Counted from the first letter of the stretch, positions 6,134 to 13,877 are shown. The stretch is DNA of 14,066 nt from CAZESH01 sp964514665 (GCA_964514665.1 CAZESH010000089.1:1-14066), one strand, 5' to 3'. The notes: generated by a model from the sequence alone, not told the origin. Translations and numbers: made by a program.

Positions 6134-7120
6134 TTGAAGGCGATCCTGGTCAGGCAAGAGGAAGGCGAAAGCAGACTGGTTTTGGGTGAAGCGGAAAAAC
6201 CGCGATTGAAGGATACGGAGCTGTTGGTTCGGGTAGAAGCGACCGCACTGAACCGGGCCGATCTCCTGCAAAAAAGAGGCTTATACCCGCCCCCTCCCGG
6301 AGCAAGCGAAATTCTTGGACTGGAAATGTCAGGTGAAGTTGTGGAAATCGGTGCATCCGTAAAGGGGTGGCACCCGGGGGATCGGGTTTTCGCCCTGCTT
6401 CCCGGAGGAGGCTATGCGGAATATGCGGCGGTACCGGCGGAAATGGCGATGCGAATTCCCGATTCTTTATCGTTTGTTCAAGCTGCAGCGATTCCCGAGG
6501 TATTTCTGACAGCTTATCTCAACCTGTTCTGGTTGGGCGGATTGAGCGAAGGCATGCGTGTGCTGATACATGCGGGGGCAAGCGGAGTCGGAACGGCGGC
6601 TATTCAGCTCGTACGCGAAGCCGGTGCGGAAGCGCTGGTCACGGCCGGATCCGATGAAAAGCTGCAGCGCTGCATGGAGCTTGGGGCGGCGGTGGGATGG
6701 AATTACCGCAGCGGTTCGTTCCTGCCATGGTTGAAGCGGCAAACGCAGGATGCAGGCGTGCAGCTGATTTTGGATTTTGTCGGGGCCCCGTATTTTCATG
6801 ACAATCTGCAGGCGCTGGCCAGGGACGGCAAGCTGATCGTGATCGGAACGCTCGGGGGATCGCAAACAGAAGGCTTCAATATGGCGGCGCTGATTGCCAA
6901 AAGGCTGCAAATCATCGGGACCGCGCTGCGTTCCCAGCCGCTTGAGCGCAAAATCAAGCTTACCTGCGAATTCGCCGATTTTGCCCTGCCCCGCTTCGCC
7001 GACGGTCGGCTTGAGCCGGTGATCGACAGAATTTTTGCCTGGCAGGAAGCCGAGTATGCGCATGAATATTTGGAAAGCAATGCGAACATCGGAAAAATCG
7101 TTTTGAAGATGCATGCTTAA
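6134..7120 (+). CDS. PIG3-type NAD(P)H:quinone oxidoreductase
   Basis: This encodes 328 residues, normal length for the zinc-independent quinone oxidoreductase branch of the medium-chain dehydrogenases. The N-terminal GroES-like domain carries ALNRADLLQKRGLYPPPPG (38-56), typical of the PIG3 group, and GDRVFALLPGGGYAEY (82-97). The Rossmann fold has HAGASGVGTAAIQL (146-159) for NADPH binding. No zinc ligand cluster is present. The likely reaction is NAD(P)H-dependent reduction of quinones in the cytosol. The TTG at 6134 is chosen because GGCGGGA lies 7 bases upstream and the homologous proteins start at this MKAI-like position. The frame is open back to 6002 without a ribosome site. Confidence 0.9.
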   Translation: MKAILVRQEEGESRLVLGEAEKPRLKDTELLVRVEATALNRADLLQKRGLYPPPPGASEILGLEMSGEVVEIGASVKGWHPGDRVFALLPGGGYAEYAAVPAEMAMRIPDSLSFVQAAAIPEVFLTAYLNLFWLGGLSEGMRVLIHAGASGVGTAAIQLVREAGAEALVTAGSDEKLQRCMELGAAVGWNYRSGSFLPWLKRQTQDAGVQLILDFVGAPYFHDNLQALARDGKLIVIGTLGGSQTEGFNMAALIAKRLQIIGTALRSQPLERKIKLTCEFADFALPRFADGRLEPVIDRIFAWQEAEYAHEYLESNANIGKIVLKMHA

Positions 7121-7126
7121 TTTTCC

Positions 7127-7155
7127 TAGACAAAAATTACAAATATTGCTATAAT
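7127..7155 (+). promoter_or_regulatory. Sigma-A promoter with extended -10, upstream of the Tad operon
   Basis: TAGACA (7127-7132) and a perfect TATAAT (7150-7155) are 17 bases apart, with TG at 7147-7148 giving an extended -10. Transcription should start near 7162, giving a leader of about 100 bases before the first Tad gene. It lies just after the oxidoreductase stop. It is the only good promoter seen for the operon. Confidence 0.85.
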
Positions 7156-7199
7156 TAATTTCACCTTTCCAAAATTATATAAAACTATGGTATGCGAAG

Positions 7200-7240
7200 G
7201 ACGCAACTGCCGGATTTTCCGGGGTGCGTCTTTTTTTATT
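7200..7240 (+). terminator. Intrinsic terminator in the Tad operon leader (possible attenuator)
   Basis: GACGCA (7200-7205) pairs with TGCGTC (7225-7230). Above a small internal loop, CCGGA (7210-7214) pairs with TCCGG (7218-7222). Seven T residues follow (7231-7237). It lies between the promoter at 7127-7155 and the first Tad gene at 7264, and only about 25 bases separate its tail from that start codon. It could end the oxidoreductase transcript, attenuate the operon, or end a short RNA of about 75 bases. An antiterminator pairing of 7164-7168 (CCTTT) with 7196-7200 (GAAGG) is possible but weak. Confidence 0.85.
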
Positions 7241-7263
7241 AGTTGAACGTTAGGAGGTTGTCC

Positions 7264-7980
7264 ATGAACAGAAGAAGCCAACGATGGATCGGCCTGCTGT
7301 CCGCTTTGCTTGCCGGCCTGCTGGTTTACGGCATCTACCAATTTCAGCTGCGGCAGGTGGAGCTGCAAAAAACCGTTCAGGTTGTCGCTCCGAAGACGTT
7401 TATACCGGCAGGGACGATGATTCGGCCGGAGTTTTTGGATACGGTGACGATTTTTTCGGCTGCTTTTCAACAGGACATGATGCAAAAAATCGAGGACGTT
7501 GCGGGGAGCGAGGCTTTGATGCCGCTTGGCACCTCCGAGCCGATCTTAAGCTGGAAGCTGGACAGGATGCACCTGTATCCCGCACGCAACGAGGCGACCT
7601 TCCAGATTCCCAAATCCTATATTTTGTCGCTGTCCAATGAAATACGCGCCGGCGACCGGGCGGCGCTTTTCGTTTCCGGTCCGCAAGCCGGCTCCCGCAG
7701 ACTGCTGGAGCGTCCGGTTACCGTGGCGTCGGTAAAATCGGCGGACAACAAGGAAATTGACGATCGCATGCAGACCAATCTGCTCTCCACGATGAGAAAT
7801 GATCGGGAAAAGATGTACGTATCGCGCCGGGAGGCGAACGCCACGATCGATTCGATCAACTTGAACTTAAGCGAGGAAGAGTGGCTGATGATCGATAATC
7901 TTTGCAGCAACAAAACAAACAAGCTTGTGATCGCTTTCGACTCTTATGCGAATATTGAACCGGGAGGGAAAAGGCCATGA
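7264..7980 (+). CDS. cpaB: CpaB/RcpC-like SAF-domain protein of the Tad system
   Basis: This encodes 238 residues. A short basic N-terminus and one membrane helix (about 8-26) anchor a mostly extracytoplasmic protein. Residues about 38-100 form a SAF domain (VVAPKTFIPAGTMI...), and residues 110-230 match the second half of CpaB/RcpC proteins, including YILSLSNEIRAGDRAALFV. In other bacteria CpaB is a periplasmic partner of the Tad pilus base; in this monoderm type it probably sits on the outer face of the membrane. The ATG at 7264 follows AGGAGG at 6 bases. It is the first gene of the operon and overlaps the next by four bases (ATGA). Confidence 0.85.
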   Translation: MNRRSQRWIGLLSALLAGLLVYGIYQFQLRQVELQKTVQVVAPKTFIPAGTMIRPEFLDTVTIFSAAFQQDMMQKIEDVAGSEALMPLGTSEPILSWKLDRMHLYPARNEATFQIPKSYILSLSNEIRAGDRAALFVSGPQAGSRRLLERPVTVASVKSADNKEIDDRMQTNLLSTMRNDREKMYVSRREANATIDSINLNLSEEEWLMIDNLCSNKTNKLVIAFDSYANIEPGGKRP

Positions 7981-9200
7981 AAATCGGATGTGTGCTTGCA
8001 GATTCTCAACTGGTTTTAAGCCTTAAACAGAACCGTTATATGAAAGAGCATCAGCTTTATTTTTACGATAGTGCGGATGCGCTCGCCAATGAAGCGGGAA
8101 ATAGAGGCTGGCAGGCGGTGATTGTTTCGCAGCAATGTCTGGGGCACGCGGTTTTTGCCGATTTTGTTGCCGATATTCGCATGCAGAACCGGCAGCTGCC
8201 GATCATTGTTTTGTTATCGAACGATGATGATCGATTGGATGAGTCGTATATGAGAACCTGCGTGACCCATCGCTGCGAAACGGTCAGTCCGGATTGTTCC
8301 GTCCAGGAGGCGGCGGAGCAAATCGTCCTCAAGCTTTTCGGATCCGATGCGGGGATGGGTTCGGGGAATAAAATTGTATGCTTTTGCGGTACGACGCCGA
8401 ATATAGGAACGACGGTCGTTTCGTTCGGAATGGCGGCCATGCTGGCGCAAACAAGAGACAGCAGAATCGGATATCTCTGCTTGAATCTTAAAAGCTCGAA
8501 GCTGCACCGCTATTTGGGGAGAGATAAGCCCAAAGCGACATTGGACGGATTGAGGGCCGAACTGAAATCTGCCAGTCTGAAGCCCGAGCGGCTGCTTCAT
8601 ATGTGCGACCGCTTTCCCGAGCTGCCGAATCTATTTGTTCTATACGGCAATATGCTGAGAGAGCAAGCCGAATACTACACCCCCGAAGATATCGAGCATT
8701 TGCTGCGCATTGCCGACCAAACCTTTGATCTGTGCGTGGTGGAGACCAATGCATATTGGGATAATGCGGCCACTGTGTGCGGAGCCCGGATCGCCGATAC
8801 AAAGCTGCTTGTGACCACGATGCAGCTGCCGCATTTCCAAGAGGATTTCTTGAGGTGGATTCGCAGCGCTGCCCCGATTGCGGGGATTTCCCCGGCAGAT
8901 TTTGAAATGTTTCTTACGCAGAAGCGGGATAGTCGGGAGGCGGGCGGATTCCGTACAGGAGATGTCCGCAGGGATACAGAATTGAATATTTTCGGCGAGG
9001 TCGGATATTATCCTTTCACGGAAAATTATTTGAGTCAGGGCAGGCTGTTGGAGATGGTTACCAAAGAAAAGGAGCTGTTTAATGACCTTTTTGGGCCTGC
9101 CGCAGCTTTGAGCGAGCAATACAATCTTGCTCCCGGCAAGGTCCCTGACAGCTTCGCGGCACGACGGAGCTGGCTGACGCGAATTTTGGCGCGATCCTAA
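7977..9200 (+). CDS. tadZ: TadZ/CpaE-like ATPase-fold protein with a degenerate P-loop
   Basis: This encodes 407 residues. Residues 1-125 resemble the receiver-like N-terminal domain of TadZ/CpaE (KIGCVLADSQLVLSL, PIIVLLSND). Residues about 131-370 are a MinD/ParA-like domain. The deviant Walker A site reads CFCGTTPNIGTTVVSFG (135-151), so the expected lysines of the KGGxGKT motif are absent. The DxDLQ-like segment is LCLNLKSSKLHRYL (167-180), without the usual aspartates. TadZ family members are known as atypical ATPases that localise the Tad complex, so the role may be scaffolding rather than hydrolysis. It is translationally coupled to cpaB by an ATGA overlap. The C-terminal 40 residues are a basic tail of no known function. 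Confidence 0.82.
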   Translation: MKIGCVLADSQLVLSLKQNRYMKEHQLYFYDSADALANEAGNRGWQAVIVSQQCLGHAVFADFVADIRMQNRQLPIIVLLSNDDDRLDESYMRTCVTHRCETVSPDCSVQEAAEQIVLKLFGSDAGMGSGNKIVCFCGTTPNIGTTVVSFGMAAMLAQTRDSRIGYLCLNLKSSKLHRYLGRDKPKATLDGLRAELKSASLKPERLLHMCDRFPELPNLFVLYGNMLREQAEYYTPEDIEHLLRIADQTFDLCVVETNAYWDNAATVCGARIADTKLLVTTMQLPHFQEDFLRWIRSAAPIAGISPADFEMFLTQKRDSREAGGFRTGDVRRDTELNIFGEVGYYPFTENYLSQGRLLEMVTKEKELFNDLFGPAAALSEQYNLAPGKVPDSFAARRSWLTRILARS

Positions 9201-9227
9201 ACACTGTTCGGGAGAGGAGTGATGATC

Positions 9228-10640
9228 ATGAAAGAAGCAAGTAAGCAGCGCGGCAAATTTTCATTAAATGATTATTCGCGCTCGATTCAATCTGTTGAGC
9301 GGAGCAATCTTGATGTGAAAGGGCTGAAGCTTTACAAAGGAGGCGATCCGGAACAATTTTCGGAAATTGTCAATCAGGCGAGAAGCTTCCTATTGGACCC
9401 CAAGGGGAAGTCGGAGTCGGAGAAAGCGGCATTTCACGAGATGATCAATCTTTCCGTGATCGGGTTTGCCGGGGAGCGCAAAAAGTGCTTTGCGCTGATC
9501 AGCGACTATCTCACCAAGAAAAGATTTCAGGGGGCGGGGTTTCCGTCTCAGTACGATTCTTTGGCGGAAGCTGTTTTCGCCGAAGTGATCGGCTTGAATG
9601 TGCTGGAATCGATCGTAAAGCACGGCGCGGATTTAGAGGAAATTCAAGTCATCGGCACCAGGATCTATGAGGTGAAGGGCGGAGTCCCCGTTCGTTCCGC
9701 TTTTCGTTTTCCCTCCTTGAAGAGTGTTGAGCGGCTGCAGCAAAATCTCGTGCTGTTCAACAAGGACACCTTCAATCCGCGCAAGCGCTGGGCCGAGGTA
9801 ATCCTTAATGATGGTTCCCGCGTTACATTGACGGGCTTTTCCTTTACCTCCGAACCGACGATTACAATCCGTTTTTATAGAGTCAAGCACTTCAGCCTTC
9901 AAGCGTTGTGCGAAGCCGACTTTGAAACGATCAATGAGCAGATGAGACTGGTATTGCTCAGCTTTATCCGCTCATATTTCAATCTGGTCGTGATCGGGGC
10001 GACGAATACCGGGAAAACCAATCTGATCAAGGCGCTGATCGCAGAAATGCCCGATCATGAACGGATTGTTACGATTGAAGGCCGCTATGAATTGATGCTG
10101 AAGCGCGATTTTCCGTTAAAAAATGTGATCGAATACGAGGTCGTTGACGAAGACCGGCTGCATTCCGGCGAACAAGCTTTCAAATTGGCGCTGCGCCAGT
10201 CGCCAAAGCGGATCTGCCATACCGAAATTCGTGAGCAGGATGCCAATTTGTACGTAAGAGCTTGCACGCGGGGTCACGAGGGGAGCATCACTTCCGTGCA
10301 TGTCAATGAGCTGGAGGACGTGCCCGACGCGATTACGGATATGTGCATGCTGGACGGCAGAAACATGAATCCTGAAAGATTGCGCAAAAGAATCACCATG
10401 TACGTCACACAAGTGGGCATTGAAATGGCGATTGTCGGCGGGAAACGCAAAGTGGTGAGAATCGGCGAATATGCTTATGCCGAGGGTGAGGTAATCGTAA
10501 ATCCCCTGTTTATTTATGATGAAAAGAAACGGGATTGGGAGCAAAGCGGCACATTAAGCGAAAGAACGGCCAAACGCATCCAATCATTGGATCCGGACGG
10601 CTTTGGGAATTTACAGGAGCTGGGGGTGATTGTCCCGTGA
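9228..10640 (+). CDS. tadA: TadA/CpaF secretion ATPase
   Basis: This encodes 470 residues. It is a cytosolic hexameric ATPase that should drive pilin or substrate export. Walker A is GATNTGKT (257-264). The Walker B/catalytic region is RICHTEIREQ (328-337, with Glu333 and Arg335). The His box is GHEGSITSVH (349-358). In the Asp-box region IEDxxEL has become IEGRYEL (283-289), losing the aspartate. The N-terminal 240 residues carry the helical and sensor domain of CpaF proteins. The ATG at 9228 is best placed (8 bases) after GGAGAGGAG; GTG 9219 and ATG 9222 are too close. The stop overlaps the TadB start. Confidence 0.93.
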   Translation: MKEASKQRGKFSLNDYSRSIQSVERSNLDVKGLKLYKGGDPEQFSEIVNQARSFLLDPKGKSESEKAAFHEMINLSVIGFAGERKKCFALISDYLTKKRFQGAGFPSQYDSLAEAVFAEVIGLNVLESIVKHGADLEEIQVIGTRIYEVKGGVPVRSAFRFPSLKSVERLQQNLVLFNKDTFNPRKRWAEVILNDGSRVTLTGFSFTSEPTITIRFYRVKHFSLQALCEADFETINEQMRLVLLSFIRSYFNLVVIGATNTGKTNLIKALIAEMPDHERIVTIEGRYELMLKRDFPLKNVIEYEVVDEDRLHSGEQAFKLALRQSPKRICHTEIREQDANLYVRACTRGHEGSITSVHVNELEDVPDAITDMCMLDGRNMNPERLRKRITMYVTQVGIEMAIVGGKRKVVRIGEYAYAEGEVIVNPLFIYDEKKRDWEQSGTLSERTAKRIQSLDPDGFGNLQELGVIVP

Positions 10641-11575
10641 TGACGGAACTTGCCTTATATTCGCTTTGTATGCTCTTGTTTATTCTGATCTTTATGTTTA
10701 TCCGTTCTCTGCTTTTCTACCTGTTCTTCCGCTCCCGTTCAAGAGTGCGTTTATATGCCGGCAAGGAACGGTTTTCACAGCCGGGTGCAGCTGTTTCGAT
10801 TCCGGTTCTAAGCCGAATTAACCAGCATTTGCACGATTTGCTCTGCTCCTCGGGCAGCAAATGGAGTGTCGGTGCCACAGCTGTTCTTAGTTTTGTCATG
10901 CTCTTTTCGGGTCTGCTTCTCGGAACCTTTTATTTTGAAAGTCTAAGAGGTGTTTTGACGCTCAGTGTGATTTTCGGAGCTTTGCCGTATTTGCGGTTAA
11001 GAATCCGACTAATCAGCGTTCATATGAAGTCGCGTATGGAACTGCTGCCCGCTGCGGAGATCTTCTATCAGGCGTACATGCTCGTCCCCCATAAGAATAT
11101 CAGCTCGGTTCTGGAAGCGGCACTGCAGGGAGAGCGTATGCAGGCGTCGATGAGGACGATCTTTGCCCACCTTTATCATCATTTGATGATCGGCCGTGAC
11201 AAGCAGGAGGGGCTGCGGATTTTTTCGCTCTCGCTGGGAAACGTTTGGGGAGACCATCTCGCTTCCATGCTGCATATGGCCATTGCCGAGGGGATGGACA
11301 TCTCGGAAAATTTGCAGGAATTGATTGAAGATATGCGGCGCGCGCAAAGAGCCAATCAATTGGAACGAAACCGTCTGCTGGAAATCCGCATCGCCAATTT
11401 CACCCCGATTCTCTTTTTGGTCTTGTTTCTAGGGATTAATTTCAAACTGAACTATAGTCAATCTTACTACAATTATGTGCTTGACCCGGATGGGCGGAAT
11501 ATGCTGCTGAACGCGCTGCTGCTCATTTTTGCCTCATTTTTAATGGGGATATTTCTTTCCATGAAAAAAATGTGA
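10640..11575 (+). CDS. tadB: TadB-like inner platform protein (T2SS F family)
   Basis: This encodes 311 residues. Membrane segments lie at about 4-30, 76-98, 104-120, 254-270 and 288-308, with a helical cytoplasmic domain between (125-250) matching the GspF/TadB fold: LLPAAEIFYQAYMLV, then EGLRIFSLSLGNVWGD and NLQELIEDMRRAQ. TadB and TadC together form the platform that TadA acts on. The ATG shares its A with the TadA stop (TGATG), so the genes are coupled. An in-frame GTG three bases earlier is an alternative start. Confidence 0.88.
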   Translation: MTELALYSLCMLLFILIFMFIRSLLFYLFFRSRSRVRLYAGKERFSQPGAAVSIPVLSRINQHLHDLLCSSGSKWSVGATAVLSFVMLFSGLLLGTFYFESLRGVLTLSVIFGALPYLRLRIRLISVHMKSRMELLPAAEIFYQAYMLVPHKNISSVLEAALQGERMQASMRTIFAHLYHHLMIGRDKQEGLRIFSLSLGNVWGDHLASMLHMAIAEGMDISENLQELIEDMRRAQRANQLERNRLLEIRIANFTPILFLVLFLGINFKLNYSQSYYNYVLDPDGRNMLLNALLLIFASFLMGIFLSMKKM

Positions 11576-11598
11576 GATGAGGTTAAGGAGGTATGCTT

Positions 11599-12504
11599 GT
11601 GATTTCATATGAACTGCTGCAGTGGATCGTGTTCCTTTGCATCGCAATCGTTTTTTTGCTGGTGTTTGCTTCTTTTTATCTACTGCTGCAATCGTTGTCC
11701 ATGCGACCGGCGGGACGGACGATTTACCGTATGTTGAAGCGCAGGGAGCCGGCCATTTACTCCGGTATGCTGCACTGGATGCTGGGCCTGCCGCTCCCGC
11801 CGCAAAAAGCGGAGAGAAAAAGCCGTCTGCTGATGTTAAGCGGCATTAGAATGCAGCTTAACACCTATGAGATTCTGCGCCGTTCGATTCTGTTCTTTTC
11901 CGCCCTGACCGCTTTGCTTTGTATGCTGCTGTGGAGAAATACTGGCGGCCAGGTCAAACTTTACTGCTTCTGGATTGCCGCTGCCGCATTTTTGCTGCTG
12001 TTTGCGCTGCTTATGGACAAAACGCTGCTGCAAATGCTTCAATCCCGCAGAAAATGGCTTGTGACTCATGAACTGCACAGGATCAGCCGCCAGCTCCTGT
12101 ACTTTAAAGGGACCGTTACAAACCTTCATTTTCAACTGCTGCAGTGCATTCCTCTCACCCATGCTCTGCGCGATGACCTTTATTTGCTGACGAGCGAATG
12201 GTATCACGATGCGGACAAGGCGATCCAACGATTCAAAAGCCGCGTTGCCACGGAGGAGGGTTACAGCTTCGCGGAAACGCTTCAGGCAATGCGCAGCCAC
12301 TCGCACGGCAATTATTACGAGCTTTTGCGCCAACGCTTGTCCGACTATAAGGAACGGCTTGAAATGATGAGGGAAAGCCGCAAGGAAGTCACCTCCTATT
12401 TGCTGTTCGTGCTTGCCGGCATCCCGATCCTCAACACCTTCCATATTTTTATCTATCCGTGGGTGGTGGAAGGAAGAAAGCTGTTCGACTCCATTGGCTC
12501 CTAA
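11599..12504 (+). CDS. tadC: TadC-like platform protein
   Basis: This encodes 301 residues. Predicted membrane segments lie at about 8-30, 95-112, 121-140 and 265-285, with a cytoplasmic helical domain (145-260) containing TSEWYHDADKAIQRF and GYSFAETLQAMRSHS. Its position right after TadB and its layout identify it as the second platform protein. It is more divergent than TadB. GTG at 11599 is favoured because AAGGAGG (11585-11591) is 7 bases upstream; the ATG at 11593 lies only one base after that site. Confidence 0.8.
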   Translation: MISYELLQWIVFLCIAIVFLLVFASFYLLLQSLSMRPAGRTIYRMLKRREPAIYSGMLHWMLGLPLPPQKAERKSRLLMLSGIRMQLNTYEILRRSILFFSALTALLCMLLWRNTGGQVKLYCFWIAAAAFLLLFALLMDKTLLQMLQSRRKWLVTHELHRISRQLLYFKGTVTNLHFQLLQCIPLTHALRDDLYLLTSEWYHDADKAIQRFKSRVATEEGYSFAETLQAMRSHSHGNYYELLRQRLSDYKERLEMMRESRKEVTSYLLFVLAGIPILNTFHIFIYPWVVEGRKLFDSIGS

Positions 12505-12530
12505 ATTATGAAAAGAAAGGGGGAAAGACA

Positions 12531-12683
12531 ATGCGAAGCATTTTGATTACGGTGATGATGTTGATTGTGGTTGCCGTTTTATTTACGACATTGATTGCCG
12601 ACGATACGACGGGCATCAAAGCGAAAATTGAGGAGAAAGGAAATACGGCAAACACGAAAATCAGTTCGCTGCAGACGAATTGA
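12531..12683 (+). CDS. Mini-pilin candidate 1 (50 residues)
   Basis: The protein begins MRSILITVMMLIVVAVL, so one hydrophobic helix (about 3-22) starts almost at once. A polar tail rich in Thr, Lys and Asn (DDTTGIKAKIEEKG...) follows. This is the layout of a mature Flp-type pilin: N-terminal helix then a small surface part. There is no leader with a Gly or Ala before a cleavage site, and no Glu5. The start ATG follows AAAGGGGGAAAG. It shares RSILITVM and a similar length with the next gene, so the two are tandem paralogues. It lies right after tadC, where pilin genes are often found. The role as pilin is inferred from position and shape, not from a family match. Confidence 0.7.
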   Translation: MRSILITVMMLIVVAVLFTTLIADDTTGIKAKIEEKGNTANTKISSLQTN

Positions 12684-12699
12684 AGGACGGAAGTGGCCG

Positions 12700-12719
12700 G
12701 AGTCCAACGAATTGGACTT
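12700..12719 (+). repeat. Hairpin between the two mini-pilin genes
   Basis: AGTCCAA (12701-12707) and TTGGACT (12712-12718) form a perfect 7-bp stem closed by a CGAA tetraloop, extendable by one G-T pair. There is no T-run, so it is not a strong terminator. It lies 17 bases after the first mini-pilin stop and could stabilise that part of the mRNA. Confidence 0.6.
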
Positions 12720-12743
12720 GAAACTTACTTAAGGAGGGATTTT

Positions 12744-12890
12744 GTGCGTTCGATCTTAATTACGGTCATGCTGATCATTGTGGCTGTCACAATCTATGTG
12801 AACACGATGGGAGGAAGCAGCGGAACGAACAACATCATAAAAGCACAAGGTCAAAAGATCAATCAGTCGATTCAGAGCATCAGTCCGTAA
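12744..12890 (+). CDS. Mini-pilin candidate 2 (48 residues)
   Basis: The protein begins RSILITVMLIIVAVTIYV after a GTG start, with one hydrophobic helix at about 3-20. A small Ser/Gly/Asn/Gln-rich tail follows (GGSSGTNNIIK). The N-terminal eight residues after Met match mini-pilin 1, while the DNA differs at several synonymous sites (for example AGC against TCG for serine). This suggests selection on the protein. GTG at 12744 follows AAGGAGGG (12731-12738) at 5 bases. The tail differs from that of its paralogue and lacks its acidic cluster. It has no prepilin-type leader. The pilin role is an inference. Confidence 0.7.
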   Translation: MRSILITVMLIIVAVTIYVNTMGGSSGTNNIIKAQGQKINQSIQSISP

Positions 12891-12905
12891 AAAGGAGCCA
12901 AGCCT

Positions 12906-13331
12906 GTGAAGCAGATCCTGATCTTTATTCTGTTCTCCGCCATGATGTGCTGGTTCATGTTTGCTCCGATTTACAAGCATGTGCTGATCATGCGTCAAGC
13001 GGTTCTGCAAAAGGAAGTCGATTATATGCTCGAAGTCGGCGCCAACGGGTCTCACGGCTTTGTAGACGCGCAGATGCTGAATGATTCCAAGCTGCGGTTG
13101 AGCGCCCAGGGCTTTGATTCCGCCAAGCTGCTTTATACGGTCACCTCTACTACCGGCGCAGACGCCATGAATCCTCAAGCGCCTTTGTTAAGAGGAACGG
13201 GTATTGCCCTGCAAATCAGCTATCCTTATGAGCATTTATTGGAAATTGACAGATTGATCGGGATTACACCGCCTGATGCATCAAGCAGAATGCGGGCAAG
13301 CGGGATGAAAATGAGCGAATATGTGCCTTAG
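12906..13331 (+). CDS. TadE-like single-pass membrane protein (pseudopilin candidate)
   Basis: This encodes 141 residues. The N-terminus (MKQILIFILFSAMMCWFMFA) is one membrane helix, and the rest is outside. After a helical stalk (25-45) come GSHGFVDAQMLNDSKLRLSAQG and a C-terminal beta-like part (ALQISYPYEHLLEIDRLIG). The length, single helix and place after the pilin-like genes fit minor pseudopilins of Tad loci. No prepilin cleavage site is present. GTG at 12906 follows AAAGGAG at 8 bases. It is separated from its neighbours by 15 and 41 bases. No specific family is recognised. Confidence 0.65.
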   Translation: MKQILIFILFSAMMCWFMFAPIYKHVLIMRQAVLQKEVDYMLEVGANGSHGFVDAQMLNDSKLRLSAQGFDSAKLLYTVTSTTGADAMNPQAPLLRGTGIALQISYPYEHLLEIDRLIGITPPDASSRMRASGMKMSEYVP

Positions 13332-13372
13332 ACCTTAGAAAATGGAAGCATTTCTGGATAAGGAGGCCGCCC

Positions 13373-13861
13373 GTGTACAAGTTAATTCTGTATTTGTTCA
13401 TTATCTTGTTTTGCACCATGCTGCTGTCGCTGCAAATGGACGAAGAGCTGGCTTTGCAAACCTTGTTTCAAGCCAAGCATGCCGTCAATCGGGCGGTGCA
13501 TGCGGCCGCCCAGCAAACGGACAAGCAGAAGCTGTCTGCGGGCGTCATTTCGATCGACGGACAGGAGGCGCACGACACGGCCATGCTGTACCTGCAAAGC
13601 AATCTCTCGCTTGATGGAGCGAATCGTCCTTTGCCGGGCACTTTTTTGCGAGATCCGGTGGAAGTCCTCGTTTTCCAAGTCATTAACGACACTTACAGCT
13701 TTCCCTATACCTACGAGAACGTACAATATCCATATAAAGTGACGCTGAAACGCCCCGGCGTGATTCTGATCATCCGGCTCACATACCCCAGGGTATTCCG
13801 CATGCTGGGAGACATCGCCTGGGACATCAAAGGCGCGGCGGAGCTGTATGAAGCTTTCTGA
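13373..13861 (+). CDS. TadE/TadG-like membrane-anchored protein
   Basis: This encodes 162 residues. A leading hydrophobic helix (about 3-20) is followed by an alanine-rich helix FQAKHAVNRAVHAAAQQTD (32-50), as seen after the anchor in TadE/TadG-type proteins. A segment DTAMLYLQSNLSLDG (68-82) and a C-terminal beta-rich part follow, including VILIIRLTYPRVF. It probably faces outward as a minor subunit. GTG at 13373 follows AAGGAGG (13360-13366) at 6 bases. Part of that ribosome site can pair with upstream CCTTA (13333-13337). The protein is not otherwise recognised, and there is no prepilin-type leader. Confidence 0.65.
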   Translation: MYKLILYLFIILFCTMLLSLQMDEELALQTLFQAKHAVNRAVHAAAQQTDKQKLSAGVISIDGQEAHDTAMLYLQSNLSLDGANRPLPGTFLRDPVEVLVFQVINDTYSFPYTYENVQYPYKVTLKRPGVILIIRLTYPRVFRMLGDIAWDIKGAAELYEAF

Positions 13862-13877
13862 AATCTAATGATCTTCG

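Noticed and set aside
6467..7114. - strand frame of 215 codons opposite the quinone oxidoreductase
   Set aside because: It is a shadow of a clearly identified enzyme gene, with no family features.
7180..7230. Cyclic di-GMP (GEMM-I) riboswitch, suggested by GGACGCAA
   Set aside because: The GCAAACC part and the downstream tetraloop receptor and closing helix are missing, and the GACGCA is used in the terminator stem. The leader is too short for the full aptamer.
7187..7246. A 19-residue leader peptide frame spanning the Tad leader terminator
   Set aside because: There is no ribosome binding site before its ATG and no run of regulatory codons, so attenuation by translation is not supported.
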